Shown here in pieces: positions 46,274-55,897 of a stretch of DNA of 62,542 nt. Origin of the DNA: Bacillus rhizoplanae (GTDB lineage Bacteria; Bacillota; Bacilli; Bacillales; Bacillaceae_G); NCBI RefSeq assembly GCF_917563915.1, contig NZ_CAKJTI010000021.1, forward strand, positions 1 to 62,542, given 5' to 3'. Position 1 is the stretch's first letter; every line of letters begins with the position of its first letter. A program made the translations under genes and the position numbers. The notes beneath the pieces were generated by a model. It had not been told where the DNA came from, did not search any database, and saw only the letters and a program-made list of their open reading frames with translations.

Positions 46274-48157
46274 ATGCCTGAACCATTAAAGAAAGATCGT
46301 CGTTATATGGTTGGATTAGAAAGTCTAAGAGGCCTAGCCATACTAAGTGTTATTTTGTATCATCTCAATCCTAAGTGGCTGCCTGGAGGATTCCTAGGCG
46401 TTACTGTATTTTTTGTACTTTCTGGTTATTTAATTACCGATCTTCTTGTTATTGAATGGAAAGAAAAAAAGAGGATTGATTTGAAGAATTTCTGGTTACG
46501 TAGAGCAAGGAGATTGCTTCCAGGAATGCTTGTTATGCTTGTTATAGTCTTAGCATGGATTACAATTTTCCATAGTTCTTTACTTGGGAAAATGTGGGGA
46601 GATTCGTTAGCAGCTTTATTCTATGTTAGTAACTGGTGGTATATATTTCACAAAGTATCATATTTTGATAGTTTTGGCCAACTTGCTCCACTGAATCATT
46701 TTTGGTCATTAGCTGTTGAGGAACAGTTCTATGTAGTTTGGCCACTCATAATTAGTTTAGGATTTTCCTATATAAAAAAACAGTCACGTATGACTCTGCT
46801 TATTTTTCTTGGAGCGATTGCTTCAGCCGTCGCAATGGCAATGATATATGTACCGGGTACTGATCCAAGTAGGGTTTATTATGGTACCGATACAAGGGCG
46901 TTTTCCTTATTGATTGGTGCAGCACTCGCTTTAATTTGGCCGAGCAGTAGGCTTGCTAATAAAATTATCCCGTCAGCTCGTCTTGCTCTTGATGTAATTG
47001 GAGGAATTGCTCTTATTGTGATTCTCTTTATGTTTTGGAAGACGAATCAATATGATCCATTCCTATACCGCGGAGGAATGTTCCTTTTCTCGGTTGTTAC
47101 CGCATTATTAGTAGCGAACCTTGCTCATCCAGCTAGCCGAATTAGTGCATTTTTAAGGTTTAGACCTTTACGATGGATGGGTGTCCGCTCCTATGGGATA
47201 TATCTTTGGCATTATCCGATTATCACATTGACAAGCCCGCAAGTAAATACTGGAGAATTTCATTTTACAAGGGCTATTTTTCAACTTTTTCTTATTCTGT
47301 TTATAGCGCAGCTTTCATGGAAATTTATCGAAAATCCAATTCGTCAAGGTGCATTGAAGAATATTCGTTTACATAACTTAAAAATAAGAAACTTGGCGTT
47401 AGGTGGTAAGCTAGCTTTAGCATTTGCACTATTGATTTCTGTGACAGCTGGTTTCGGTTTAGTAACAGGGAGCCAAGCAAAAGCGGATTCTAAAAAAGCT
47501 AGTATAGAAGCAGTACAAACAGAACAAAAAGAGCAAAAAGAACAAACAGAACAAAAAGAACAAACAGAACAAAAAGAGCAAAAAGAGCAAAAAGTACAAA
47601 CGGAACAAAAAGAACAAGCAGAAAAAACAGAACAGGCTGATAAACCAGCTCAAAATAAAGAAGAAAAAGGAACTGTTTCTGAGAAACCAAAAGAACCTCC
47701 AACAGTTACAGCCATTGGAGATTCAATTATGATTGATATATCTCCATATTTGCAAAGTGCTTTTCCTAATATTAAGATCGATGCGAAGATTGGAAGACAA
47801 ATGTCTGAAGCAACCGCTACGGTAGATAAAATGAAAAAAGAGGGTAATTTAGGAGATTACGTTATTATTGGATTAGGTACAAATGGAGCATTTACTACTG
47901 AGCAAATAACATCATTGATTGAGTCAATAGGTAATGAACGTAAAGTTATATTAATTAATACAAGAGTGCCTCGTCCATGGGAATCATTGGTTAATGAAAG
48001 ATTAAAAGAAGCAGCGAAAAATTTCTCAAATGTCACACTAGTCGATTGGTATTCAGCAAGCGCTGGGAAGCAGGAATATTTTGCACCAGATGGAGTCCAT
48101 TTGACGAAAACAGGGGCAGAGGCATACGCTTCACTTGTAGCGAAGCAGATTAAGTAG
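46274..48157 (+). CDS. OatA-like acyltransferase with SGNH domain
   Basis: The 627-residue, two-part protein has an N-terminal acyltransferase-3 membrane domain with about 11 helices (GLESLRGLAILSVILYH with the family's conserved histidine, NHFWSLAVEEQFY) and, after a linker, a C-terminal extracytoplasmic SGNH esterase-like domain (GDS in TAIGDSIMID, GLGTNGAF, DGVHLTKTGA). This is the layout of OatA, which O-acetylates peptidoglycan MurNAc and gives lysozyme resistance. The linker (about residues 415-455) is a low-complexity EQKEQ repeat. GGGAGATG lies upstream of the start. Confidence 0.87.
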   Translation: MPEPLKKDRRYMVGLESLRGLAILSVILYHLNPKWLPGGFLGVTVFFVLSGYLITDLLVIEWKEKKRIDLKNFWLRRARRLLPGMLVMLVIVLAWITIFHSSLLGKMWGDSLAALFYVSNWWYIFHKVSYFDSFGQLAPLNHFWSLAVEEQFYVVWPLIISLGFSYIKKQSRMTLLIFLGAIASAVAMAMIYVPGTDPSRVYYGTDTRAFSLLIGAALALIWPSSRLANKIIPSARLALDVIGGIALIVILFMFWKTNQYDPFLYRGGMFLFSVVTALLVANLAHPASRISAFLRFRPLRWMGVRSYGIYLWHYPIITLTSPQVNTGEFHFTRAIFQLFLILFIAQLSWKFIENPIRQGALKNIRLHNLKIRNLALGGKLALAFALLISVTAGFGLVTGSQAKADSKKASIEAVQTEQKEQKEQTEQKEQTEQKEQKEQKVQTEQKEQAEKTEQADKPAQNKEEKGTVSEKPKEPPTVTAIGDSIMIDISPYLQSAFPNIKIDAKIGRQMSEATATVDKMKKEGNLGDYVIIGLGTNGAFTTEQITSLIESIGNERKVILINTRVPRPWESLVNERLKEAAKNFSNVTLVDWYSASAGKQEYFAPDGVHLTKTGAEAYASLVAKQIK

Positions 48158-48315
48158 GCTTTCATGATAAATAGATAAGAAGAACTTGGTGATATATTAA
48201 ACTGTACTTCGAATGATAGACCATAAAAGTGGCTTTTGAATCCAGGAGAATTGTACAAGCCTTCTTTTATTTTTTTCATATTATATTATGGAGAAAATAT
48301 AGGAGGTTTGTTTAT

Positions 48316-48945
48316 TTGAGTGATAATTACAACGAGAAAAATGTTGGGCTTTCTCCTCCTTGGGTTATATATTTTAATGAACTTAAGTTTTCAATTGGAG
48401 AAAACCCAGGAGTAACAGTTGGACCACTTATTCCTGCTGGTGATGATTATATTATTCTTGTAACAGTAACAGGAAATGAGAAAGCACGGGCAATCGCAAC
48501 AATTCTTAATCCGACGGTGAACTTCGGAAATATTAATGTAAATGTTGTCGTTTCAAATAGAGAAGGGCAAATGATTGCTCCGTTTTCGTGTCCATTAGAC
48601 GCTTTTGAAATTGCACATGTCTTTCAATTGGCTCTAGAAGGAAATCCGTTTTTTGAGGATGTGGTTGTGAAACCGCAATTACCTGGAGAGCAAGATGTCG
48701 TGTATCCTGTTTTTAAGCCCAAGGTTATTCAGTTTTTCAATGATGACATTTCGAATCTATGTAATACGTTTGTAGCGGTTGCGGCAAATGTATTCAAAGA
48801 TGTAATACTAAATACACTATGCGATATACCTATCTTGTTTTCTACAAGTTGTGGTGGAACAGGTACAGTGAGCAAAAAATCAGCGAATTTTGAAATGAAA
48901 AATCAGGGGATTGCACCTCGGCTTTTTTATAAAGAAGTAGCATAA
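48316..48945 (+). CDS. Hypothetical protein (209 aa)
   Basis: This protein has no membrane segment or signal. It looks beta-rich, with PPWVIYFNELKFSIGENPGV then VGPLIPAGDDYIILVTVTG and repeated hydrophobic strands, and a C-terminal CGGTGTVSKKS. The start is TTG at 48316, fixed by AGGAGG 9 bases upstream. I do not recognise a family; it follows the OatA-like gene by 158 bases and might be part of a B. cereus-specific surface or spore function, but that is a guess. Confidence 0.65.
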   Translation: MSDNYNEKNVGLSPPWVIYFNELKFSIGENPGVTVGPLIPAGDDYIILVTVTGNEKARAIATILNPTVNFGNINVNVVVSNREGQMIAPFSCPLDAFEIAHVFQLALEGNPFFEDVVVKPQLPGEQDVVYPVFKPKVIQFFNDDISNLCNTFVAVAANVFKDVILNTLCDIPILFSTSCGGTGTVSKKSANFEMKNQGIAPRLFYKEVA

Positions 48946-48962
48946 TTGGTGCTGCTATAACG

Positions 48963-49003
48963 AAAAAACGCTATTCTTTTTTACAGAAAGAATAGCGTTT
49001 TTT
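48963..49003. terminator. Bidirectional terminator
   Basis: The stem AAAAAACGCTATTCTTT/AAAGAATAGCGTTTTTT lies between the hypothetical gene and the convergent Nif3-like gene. Confidence 0.88.
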
Positions 49004-49006
49004 GTA

Positions 49007-49912
49007 TTAATACCACCATTTCTCCTGCGGCAGCAACACAACATTTACATGAAAGTTTTGCAAAAACCAATCATACATTAACGTCTTTTTCACCAAAAAC
49101 TCAGACGCAGAATGAGAGACCCCAATAAGCGACATACTTGTATGCGGGATATATTCTTTCATGATGGCATATTTCTTTTTTCCATATTCGTTATCAATAT
49201 GACAATGCACCTCTCCGGTAAAATAAGCTTGTGCACCTTTTTCCTCTGCTTCTTGCATCATACTTACTTTATCACCGCATCCTGCGACGATGGCGATTTT
49301 CGAAATATGAGAACGTTCTTGTCCTTCAAAGTCTACATACGGAATATCAAAAATGCTTTTTGCTTTTTCAATTAACGCATTTGTATGTATTGGGGCAATT
49401 TCACAAATTAATCCATCGTCTTCAGCAAAGCTTTCAATGACTGACGCATGGAGCGCTTTGGCGATAGCGATATTTGTACCATATGCTTGGTGGCGGTCCA
49501 TTGGCACATGACATGTGTACACAGACAATCCTTTTTCTTTTATGGCCTGTAAATACTGTTCGGGAATAGGAACGAATCCACGCCCTGGTAGGCCTTGCGG
49601 GTCTCCGCATTCCATGACAAGTGGGTGATGCATAAATAATAAGTCACCGGCTGTTCCTTCAGAAAGAAACTTATCTAGTACCTCATCCGTTGGAAAGACA
49701 GCTAAAAAGACGTTATGCACAGTATCCGCTCCTTTTAGCATGAGCCCGTTAAAATATGTAACAAAATCATCTTCAAAGAAATCTTGCCACGGGAAAGAGA
49801 TTGGATCGTAAACGGCTGGAATAAAACGGCTAAACCCAGGGTCTATTCCATATTTATGTACTGCAAATAAAGTATCTAATTGATGTTGTATGTCTTGGAG
49901 TGTTGGCATCAT
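49007..49912 (-). CDS. Nif3-like dinuclear metal-binding protein
   Basis: The 301-residue NIF3/DUF34 family protein has histidine-rich metal sites spread along it: FMHHPL near 93-98, CHVPMDRH near 134-141, FTGEVHCHID near 232-241 and GVSHSASE near 264-271. It is sometimes called GTP cyclohydrolase I type 2, but the true activity is unsettled. AGGAGG precedes two adjacent ATGs. This may be a paralogue of the housekeeping copy usually linked to sigA-trmK. Confidence 0.82.
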   Translation of the reverse strand: MMPTLQDIQHQLDTLFAVHKYGIDPGFSRFIPAVYDPISFPWQDFFEDDFVTYFNGLMLKGADTVHNVFLAVFPTDEVLDKFLSEGTAGDLLFMHHPLVMECGDPQGLPGRGFVPIPEQYLQAIKEKGLSVYTCHVPMDRHQAYGTNIAIAKALHASVIESFAEDDGLICEIAPIHTNALIEKAKSIFDIPYVDFEGQERSHISKIAIVAGCGDKVSMMQEAEEKGAQAYFTGEVHCHIDNEYGKKKYAIMKEYIPHTSMSLIGVSHSASEFLVKKTLMYDWFLQNFHVNVVLLPQEKWWY

Positions 49913-50043
49913 GAACTCCTCCTTTGGAAAATATATGAATTTTATTATATATTTGAATGAATTTTCTGTATATATAAATCAGATCAGTTTATGAAAAAGA
50001 ATGGTACAATAGGATAATTGTTATATATGTAGGAGGAAAAACA

Positions 50044-50367
50044 ATGAATGTTACAGTGACAGAAGCGGCATATGCAAAAATAAAAGAAATGATTCCAAGT
50101 GAGGCAAAATATATAAAATTATTTTATGATAACGAAGGATGCGGCTGTGTGATGAGTGGGATTATTGACCTAGTTGCTGTATCTGAAAAAGATGAGAGCG
50201 ATGTAGAGATTTCATCAAACAAATTTCAGTTTATTGCAGATCGAACGAAGCTTGTTTTTATGGATGATAACTTGATTGTTGATTTTCAGGAATCAGGAGG
50301 AAACTTTCAATTAAAAAGCCCAAGTCAATATTATAATCCGAATATGAAATTGCATGTTCGGGTGTAA
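50044..50367 (+). CDS. HesB/YqkB-like iron-sulfur cluster biosynthesis family protein
   Basis: The 107-residue protein has the HesB/IscA-like fold pattern (VTVTEAAYAKIKEM, then FYDNEGCGCVMSG, then KLVFMDDNLIVDFQESGGNFQL). It has two cysteines (CGC) but lacks the usual C-terminal CGCG motif, like YqkB of B. subtilis, so it may not act as a classical A-type carrier. AGGAGG lies 7 bases before the ATG. Confidence 0.82.
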   Translation: MNVTVTEAAYAKIKEMIPSEAKYIKLFYDNEGCGCVMSGIIDLVAVSEKDESDVEISSNKFQFIADRTKLVFMDDNLIVDFQESGGNFQLKSPSQYYNPNMKLHVRV

Positions 50368-50381
50368 TGAATAGAATAAAA

Positions 50382-50419
50382 AAGAAGAAAGCGGATTAAA
50401 CTTGCTTTCTTTTTTTTTA
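50382..50419 (+). terminator. Intrinsic terminator
   Basis: AGAAAGC/GCTTTCT stem followed by eight or more T. Confidence 0.65.
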
Positions 50420-50513
50420 TTTTGCTACTTGTATACGTTAAGATTCAGAGGAAACAAAGAAGATGGCTAGAGGAACATAGTCTGTAGGAGACTTAGCGTT
50501 GAAGTAGCACATA

Positions 50514-50738
50514 TTAAGGAATTTCTTGTTCTTGAATAATTGTTTCGGTTTCGGTTGAGGAATCACCGTTTCCAAAGAGGTAGAAAGAAAGGCCTCCAAG
50601 AACAACGAGAAATAAAAAGAGTATAATAAGTATGACTGTGATGATGGTTCCTCGCTTCCTATGCTGTCGCTGGGATAGTAGATTTTCTATCTTTTCGAGT
50701 TGTTGTTCTACATGTTCTAGTCGTTTGTCTGTACTCAT
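50514..50738 (-). CDS. Small coiled-coil membrane protein (74 aa)
   Basis: The N-terminus forms a short amphipathic coiled coil (KRLEHVEQQLEKIENLLSQ), followed by basic QRQHRKRG, one transmembrane helix (about 33-55) and an acidic extracellular tail (STETETIIQEQEIP). I start at the ATG at 50738, preceded by AAAGGAGG. The function is unknown. Upstream lies a duplicated and decayed copy of its start region. Confidence 0.75.
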   Translation of the reverse strand: MSTDKRLEHVEQQLEKIENLLSQRQHRKRGTIITVILIILFLFLVVLGGLSFYLFGNGDSSTETETIIQEQEIP

Positions 50739-50850
50739 ATATATTCCTCCTTTCGTATGATAAAACCTTATGCATACCTTGAGGATTGTTATTCCATCTG
50801 TCCTAGTATTTTTTCTGTGTTCATACATATTCTTCCTTTATTATGTATGC
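50739..50850 (-). repeat. Duplicated 5' region of the coiled-coil gene
   Basis: The stretch CATACATATTCTTCCTTTA (50823-50841) with AAAACCTTATGCATA nearby repeats the 5' leader at 50738-50780. On the minus strand an ATG at 50825 opens MNTEKILGQME and a stop, matching MSTDKRLEHVE of the real gene. Confidence 0.5.
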
Positions 50851-50962
50851 AAAACCTTATGCATATAGAAAGGATAAGTAGGATGTTTGAAGGAAAGAAG
50901 GAATTTCAACATGTTTCTTGAAATTTAATGAGGTAAAGGATTAGACATAGTGGGGGAAATGT

Positions 50963-51868
50963 ATGAAAAGATGGGGAATTGAATTACTGCTTTTCTGTGT
51001 CGTTATCATATGGGGAATCAATTATACAATCGGAAAATACGGTCTTGTAGAATTAACAGCAATCCAATTTACAGCAATGCGCATGGTTACTGCTGCACCG
51101 CTTTTATTATTGTTGACGTTTTACATAGAAAAATCGCTTTATATTGCATGGAAAGATGTTGTAAGACTTATTTTCGTTAGTATGGTCGGGATTACGCTGT
51201 ATCAAACACTGTTCATGGAGACGATTCAACATACGTCTGCAACAAATGCGTCACTATTAATTTCGATTTCTCCTATTTTTACAATGATGTTTGCCGTATT
51301 CTTGAAAGAAGAACAGCTTTCATCACGTAAACTCATTGGATCGGTCATTGCGTGTATAGGAGCAGCACTTGTATTACTTGCAGGCCATTCACTTGTGCAA
51401 TCGTTTTATGGCAATGCAATTGGACTTATTACTTCGCTTTGCTGGGGATTGTATCCTGTCTTAGCAGGGCCGCTTATGAAGAGATATTCAGCCCTGCGCG
51501 TAACGGCCTGGTCAGCAGCAATTGGTGCAGTGCCACTTGTAGTATTAAGCGGTTGGCAAATTGTTCAGCTGCCTTTTGTCATTCAGCACGGTAGTACATG
51601 GTTTTCATTATTTTATTCTATTTTTCTTGTTACAGTGTTCGGACTTGTCATGTGGTACGTTGGGATTCAAAAAATCGGTGCATCCCATACGATGGTATAT
51701 ATGTACGTTACACCGTTTGTAGCAGTTTTATTTGCGGCAATATGGGCGAGAGAGCAGCTATCTTTACAACAAATGATAGGTGGAATTGTTATTTTTGTTG
51801 GTTTGTGGTTTGTAAAATCTAAAAAAGCTAATCAAACATTACTCGTAAAAGAAAATATATCAAAATAA
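50963..51868 (+). CDS. EamA/DMT-family transporter
   Basis: The 301-residue protein has ten transmembrane helices in two EamA repeats (CVVIIWGINYTIGKYGL at the start; LITSLCWGLYPVLAGPL in the second half; GGIVIFVGLWFV near the end). It is probably an exporter of metabolites. It is distinct in sequence from the DMT protein at 8505. GTGGGGGAA lies upstream. Its stop codon lies within the terminator shared with the next gene. Confidence 0.87.
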   Translation: MKRWGIELLLFCVVIIWGINYTIGKYGLVELTAIQFTAMRMVTAAPLLLLLTFYIEKSLYIAWKDVVRLIFVSMVGITLYQTLFMETIQHTSATNASLLISISPIFTMMFAVFLKEEQLSSRKLIGSVIACIGAALVLLAGHSLVQSFYGNAIGLITSLCWGLYPVLAGPLMKRYSALRVTAWSAAIGAVPLVVLSGWQIVQLPFVIQHGSTWFSLFYSIFLVTVFGLVMWYVGIQKIGASHTMVYMYVTPFVAVLFAAIWAREQLSLQQMIGGIVIFVGLWFVKSKKANQTLLVKENISK

Positions 51869-51900
51869 GAAAGCAGATCAAATCTGCTTTCTTATTTTTT
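51862..51900. terminator. Bidirectional terminator overlapping two stop codons
   Basis: The stem AAAATAAGAAAGCAGAT/ATCTGCTTTCTTATTTT contains the stops of both the EamA gene (+) and the small membrane gene (-). Confidence 0.88.
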
Positions 51901-52113
51901 TATTTTAGGTAAGAAAATAAGATACAAAATAGCTGTAATAAATGGAATCCAGTTGAGGACAGGTAAGCGGAAAAAGCTAATAAGAATCATACCTGTGAGA
52001 AGAACGCTGAGGACCGCATAAAAAATACTATGCTTAGGTGTGTACCAATATAATGTTAGGCCAACAAGAGCTGGGATAACAAAATGAATAAGAGCGATTA
52101 AAAAGAAGAGCAA
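51892..52113 (-). CDS. Small membrane protein (74 aa), TTG start
   Basis: Three hydrophobic helices (about 3-21, 28-45 and 50-68) with the sequence PALVGLTLYWYTPKHSIFYA. AAAGGAGG lies 7 bases before a TTG at 52113, which I take as the start; the longer frame from 52155 has no ribosome-binding site. The function is unknown. Confidence 0.65.
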   Translation of the reverse strand: MLFFLIALIHFVIPALVGLTLYWYTPKHSIFYAVLSVLLTGMILISFFRLPVLNWIPFITAILYLIFLPKIKK

Positions 52114-52212
52114 TGGAAGTCCCTCCTTTACCGTGTACTTATATATTATATCCATATTTTGTGAGATTGATAGCTTGTTTTTTAGAAATCGTCAAAAATG
52201 TTTGCAAATAGG

Positions 52213-52248
52213 AAAGAGGCTTACGAAATGAATCGTAGGCCTCTTTTA
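52213..52248 (-). terminator. Terminator downstream of pckA
   Basis: AAAGAGGC/GCCTCTTT stem with inner TACG/CGTA pairing. It lies about 115 bases past the pckA stop and also ends transcripts from the plus strand. Confidence 0.65.
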
Positions 52249-52363
52249 TATGTAAGCATGTGCTATCACAAGAAAACGTGGGCTTTGTCGGTGAGTACTT
52301 GTTTTCTTGCAATAACAACATACTTATTCACATGATTTAGGATATTTCAAAGTAAAGTCGGGT

Positions 52364-53950
52364 TTAAGCGATTGGACCGCCAAGGTTTACAATTGTTTCA
52401 GAAACGTTATCAAATTTCTTGAAGTTTTCTTTGAACTTATTCGCAAGCTCAGTTGCTTTTGCTTTGTAAGCTTCTTTATCAGTCCATGTTTGTTCTGGCA
52501 TTAATACTTCATCAGGTACACCAGGAACATGAAGTGGTACTTCAAGACCAAAGATATCATGTTTCGCTGTTTCAGCGCTATCTAACTCGCCGTTTAATGC
52601 AGCTTGCACCATTGCGCGTGTATGACCTAAGTTCATACGTTTTCCAACGCCGTATTCGCCGCCAGTCCAGCCAGTGTTCACTAAGAATACTTTAGCATCG
52701 TGCTTCTCGACTTTTTCTCCAAGCATTTCTGCATAGCGAGATGCATCAAGCGGTAAGAATGGAGAACCGAAGCATGTTGAGAATGTTGCTTGCGGTGAAG
52801 TAATACCGCGCTCAGTTCCTGCTAATTTACTCGTGTAACCACTTAAGAAATGGTACATCGCTTGCTCTTTTGTTAATTTGCTGATTGGAGGCAATACGCC
52901 AAATGCATCAGCAGTTAAGAAAATGATTGTATTTGGATGACCTGCAACGCTAGGTAATACGATGTTATCAATTGCATCAATTGGATAAGCTGCACGTGTA
53001 TTTTCTGTTAATGCAGTGTCATCATAATCTGCAATGCGTGTATGATCATCAATCACAACGTTTTCTAAAACAGAGCCGAATTTAATCGCGTCAAAGATTT
53101 GTGGCTCTTTCTCGCGAGATAAGTTCACACATTTTGCATAGCAACCGCCTTCGATATTGAATACGCCGTTATCAGACCAACCATGCTCGTCATCACCAAT
53201 TAATTTGCGGTGCGGATCGGCAGATAATGTTGTTTTACCTGTTCCAGATAAACCGAAGAATAAAGCAACATCGCCTTCTTCACCTACGTTTGCAGAGCAG
53301 TGCATAGAAAAAATATCTTGTTCTGGAAGTAAGTAGTTCATGATAGAGAAGATTGATTTTTTCATTTCACCAGCGTATTCTGTACCGCCGATTAACACGA
53401 TACGCTTTTCAAATGACACGATAATAAATGTTTCTGAGTTCGTGCCGTCAACTTCTGGATCTGCTTTAAAGTTTGGTGCAGATACAATTGTGAACTGTGA
53501 ATCATGATTTTTTAATTCTGCTTCAGTTGGACGAATGAATAATTGATGTGCGAATAAGTTATGCCATGCATATTCATTAATAACTTGAAGAGGAAGACGA
53601 TAGTTGCGGTCTGCTCCTGCAAATCCTTTGAATACGAATAGCTCTTCTTTTTCTTTTAAGTATTCTAATACTTTTGTATATAATTTATTAAAATGCTCTT
53701 CAGAAATCGGCTGGTTTACAGAACCCCAAGCGATTTTATCCGTAACAGATGCTTCGTCTACAATAAATTTATCTTTCGGAGAACGTCCTGTATATTTTCC
53801 TGTTGAAACAGAAACAGCGCCAGTAGAAGTCAATCGTCCTTCTTTTCTCATTAATACTTTTTCCGTTAATTGTGGAACGCTCAATTGAACCTGTGCATTG
53901 CTTCCGTTTAATAGTTCATGTAATCCAATATGGACATTCACAGTACTCAT
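52364..53950 (-). CDS. pckA: Phosphoenolpyruvate carboxykinase (ATP)
   Basis: This gluconeogenic enzyme converts oxaloacetate and ATP to PEP. The 528-residue protein shows the kinase P-loop [13 protein letters not shown] near 233-245, the metal-site [15 protein letters not shown] near 190-204, RYAEMLG and [25 protein letters not shown] precedes the ATG. It is divergent from metK, as in other Bacillus. Catabolite (CcpN/CcpA-type) control is known in B. subtilis, but I cannot point to a site here. Confidence 0.97.
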   Translation of the reverse strand: MSTVNVHIGLHELLNGSNAQVQLSVPQLTEKVLMRKEGRLTSTGAVSVSTGKYTGRSPKDKFIVDEASVTDKIAWGSVNQPISEEHFNKLYTKVLEYLKEKEELFVFKGFAGADRNYRLPLQVINEYAWHNLFAHQLFIRPTEAELKNHDSQFTIVSAPNFKADPEVDGTNSETFIIVSFEKRIVLIGGTEYAGEMKKSIFSIMNYLLPEQDIFSMHCSANVGEEGDVALFFGLSGTGKTTLSADPHRKLIGDDEHGWSDNGVFNIEGGCYAKCVNLSREKEPQIFDAIKFGSVLENVVIDDHTRIADYDDTALTENTRAAYPIDAIDNIVLPSVAGHPNTIIFLTADAFGVLPPISKLTKEQAMYHFLSGYTSKLAGTERGITSPQATFSTCFGSPFLPLDASRYAEMLGEKVEKHDAKVFLVNTGWTGGEYGVGKRMNLGHTRAMVQAALNGELDSAETAKHDIFGLEVPLHVPGVPDEVLMPEQTWTDKEAYKAKATELANKFKENFKKFDNVSETIVNLGGPIA

Positions 53951-54123
53951 ATTTATTTACCATCCTTTGTTTGATTTATGAATATTCCTCGTAATTCCCA
54001 CTAAAAGTATAACACAATCATATAAATAATGTATACTATTTATTTATTTTTGTTTGTGTTATTATATTACTTTTTTCCATAAATTTCTGTCGTTAAAAAC
54101 TTATAGGAATATGTGTATATAGA

Positions 54124-54152
54124 TTGACAAATGAAAAGCATTTCTTTAGTAT
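54124..54152 (+). promoter_or_regulatory. SigA-type promoter of metK
   Basis: -35 TTGACA (54124-54129) and -10 TAGTAT (54147-54152) with 17-bp spacing, just upstream of the S-box. Confidence 0.65.
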
Positions 54153-54169
54153 AGTTGAGGACGGATACT

Positions 54170-54294
54170 CTCTTATCCCGAGCTGGCGGAGGGACAGGCC
54201 CGATGAAGCCCGGCAACCTCACTTGTATGTACGACAAGCGCAAGTGAATAGGTGCTTAAACCTGTGCGAGATGTAATGTCTCGAGCGATAAGAG
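54170..54294 (+). promoter_or_regulatory. SAM-I (S-box) riboswitch of metK
   Basis: The P1 stem CTCTTATC/GATAAGAG encloses the conserved GAGGGACAGGCCCGATGAAG core, CCCGGCAACC and AGGTGCTTAAACC. SAM binding should stabilise the downstream terminator at 54328-54366. Confidence 0.97.
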
Positions 54295-54327
54295 CGAAGG
54301 GCAAAAAGGCAGTATGCAAGTAGCGAA

Positions 54328-54366
54328 TAAAACCTTTCCTCTATATAATAGGAAAGGTTTTTCTTT
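54328..54366 (+). terminator. Riboswitch-controlled terminator
   Basis: AAACCTTTCC/GGAAAGGTTT stem followed by TTCTTTT, between the S-box aptamer and metK. Confidence 0.9.
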
Positions 54367-54461
54367 TGCGCTTGTGGGAGAATACATGAATGTCGCAGTT
54401 TGTGGCAAATTAAGGATGAGTTCCGTACAATATATACATCTACTGTAGGGAGGTTTACCAC

Positions 54462-55661
54462 ATGACAAAAAAACGTCATCTGTTCACATCTGAGTCTGTA
54501 ACTGAAGGACATCCAGATAAAGTTAGTGACCAAATTTCTGATTCAATTTTAGATGCAATCTTAGCAAAAGATGCAAACGCACGTGTAGCTTGTGAAACAA
54601 CAGTAACAACTGGTTTAGTATTGGTAGCGGGAGAAATTACGACTTCTACTTATGTAGATATTCCAAAAATCGTTCGTGAAACAATTAAAGGAATTGGTTA
54701 TACTCGTGCAAAATACGGTTTCGATTCAGAAACTTGTGCAGTTTTAACATCTATCGATGAGCAGTCTGCTGACATCGCAATGGGTGTTGACAAAGCGTTA
54801 GAAGCACGCGAAGGTCAAATGACTGACGAAGAGATCGAAGCAATCGGTGCAGGCGACCAAGGTTTAATGTTTGGTTTCGCATGTAATGAAACAAAAGAAT
54901 TAATGCCGCTTCCAATCTCTCTTGCTCATAAATTAGCTCGTCGTTTAACGGAAGTTCGTAAAGATGATACATTACCATACTTACGTCCAGACGGTAAAAC
55001 ACAAGTAACAGTTGAGTATGATGAAAACGGTAAGCCAGTTCGTGTTGATACAATTGTAATTTCTACACAACATCATCCAGAGATCGCTTGGGAACAAATC
55101 GATCGCAACTTAAAAGAATTTGTAATTAAACCAGTTGTACCAGCTGAATTAATCGATGAAGAAACAAAATTCTTCATTAACCCAACTGGCCGCTTCGTTA
55201 TCGGTGGACCACAAGGGGATGCTGGCTTAACAGGTCGTAAAATTATCGTAGATACTTACGGTGGATACGCTCGTCACGGCGGCGGTGCATTCTCTGGTAA
55301 GGATGCAACAAAAGTTGACCGTTCTGCAGCATACGCAGCTCGTTACGTTGCGAAAAACATCGTAGCAGCAGGTCTTGCTGACAAAGCAGAAGTACAACTT
55401 GCATACGCAATCGGCGTAGCGAAACCAGTATCTATCTCTGTTGATACATTCGGCACTGGAAAAGTATCTGAAGAAGTATTAGTAGAACTAATCCGCAACA
55501 ACTTCGATCTTCGCCCAGCTGGTATCATCAAAATGCTAGACTTACGTCGCCCAATTTACAAACAAACAGCAGCATACGGCCACTTCGGACGTACTGATGT
55601 AGATCTTACTTGGGAGCGTACAGACAAAGCTGATTCTTTAAAAGAGCAAGCTGGTCTATAA
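54462..55661 (+). CDS. metK: S-adenosylmethionine synthetase MetK
   Basis: MetK makes SAM from methionine and ATP. The 399-residue protein has the N-terminal [18 protein letters not shown], the hexapeptide [10 protein letters not shown] near 119-128, the ATP-site loop GGGAFSGKD near 270 and C-terminal AAYGHFGR. It is controlled by the S-box upstream. It works in the same cycle as LuxS at 36835. GGGAGG precedes the start. Confidence 0.98.
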   Translation: MTKKRHLFTSESVTEGHPDKVSDQISDSILDAILAKDANARVACETTVTTGLVLVAGEITTSTYVDIPKIVRETIKGIGYTRAKYGFDSETCAVLTSIDEQSADIAMGVDKALEAREGQMTDEEIEAIGAGDQGLMFGFACNETKELMPLPISLAHKLARRLTEVRKDDTLPYLRPDGKTQVTVEYDENGKPVRVDTIVISTQHHPEIAWEQIDRNLKEFVIKPVVPAELIDEETKFFINPTGRFVIGGPQGDAGLTGRKIIVDTYGGYARHGGGAFSGKDATKVDRSAAYAARYVAKNIVAAGLADKAEVQLAYAIGVAKPVSISVDTFGTGKVSEEVLVELIRNNFDLRPAGIIKMLDLRRPIYKQTAAYGHFGRTDVDLTWERTDKADSLKEQAGL

Positions 55662-55674
55662 TATAGGAAGAAAC

Positions 55675-55725
55675 AAGGAGCTGATCAAAAAGTCCACTTT
55701 TTGGTCAGCTCCTTCTACTTTTTTG
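55675..55725 (+). terminator. Terminator of metK
   Basis: An 18-bp stem AAGGAGCTGATCAAAAAGT/ACTTTTTGGTCAGCTCCTT, then CTACTTTTTT. Confidence 0.9.
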
Positions 55726-55739
55726 ATGTTATCTATTTC

Positions 55740-55835
55740 CAGCGGCTGGATGGCTCGTATATCGAACATTGTCGAAGGGTCTTTATATTCTGTCGAAGCG
55801 CCGATATATTACAAATAACGCCGATATATCGGTGG
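55740..55835. repeat. 20-bp-period repeat array after metK
   Basis: Units GCGCCGATATATTACAAATA (55798) and ACGCCGATATATCGGTGGAC (55818) are exactly 20 bases apart, preceded by GTCGAAGGGTCTTTATATTC. The combined block is nearly the same as the array after luxS. Confidence 0.75.
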
Positions 55836-55841
55836 ACACGT

Positions 55842-55896
55842 AAAAAGAAGCTGACTCAAAAGGCACTTATGTGCCTTTTGAGTCAGCTTCTTTTTA
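55842..55896. terminator. Long bidirectional hairpin terminator
   Basis: A perfect ~25-bp stem (55842-55866 with 55871-55895, core GCTGACTCAAAAGGCAC) with A/T tracts on both sides; it ends the minus-strand zinc-ribbon gene. Confidence 0.85.
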
Positions 55897-55897
55897 T

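Noticed and set aside
50436-50470. Possible bcr1 fragment
   Set aside because: AAGATTCAGAG and AAAGAAGAT resemble the repeat centre, but neither end nor any stem is present; too short to call.
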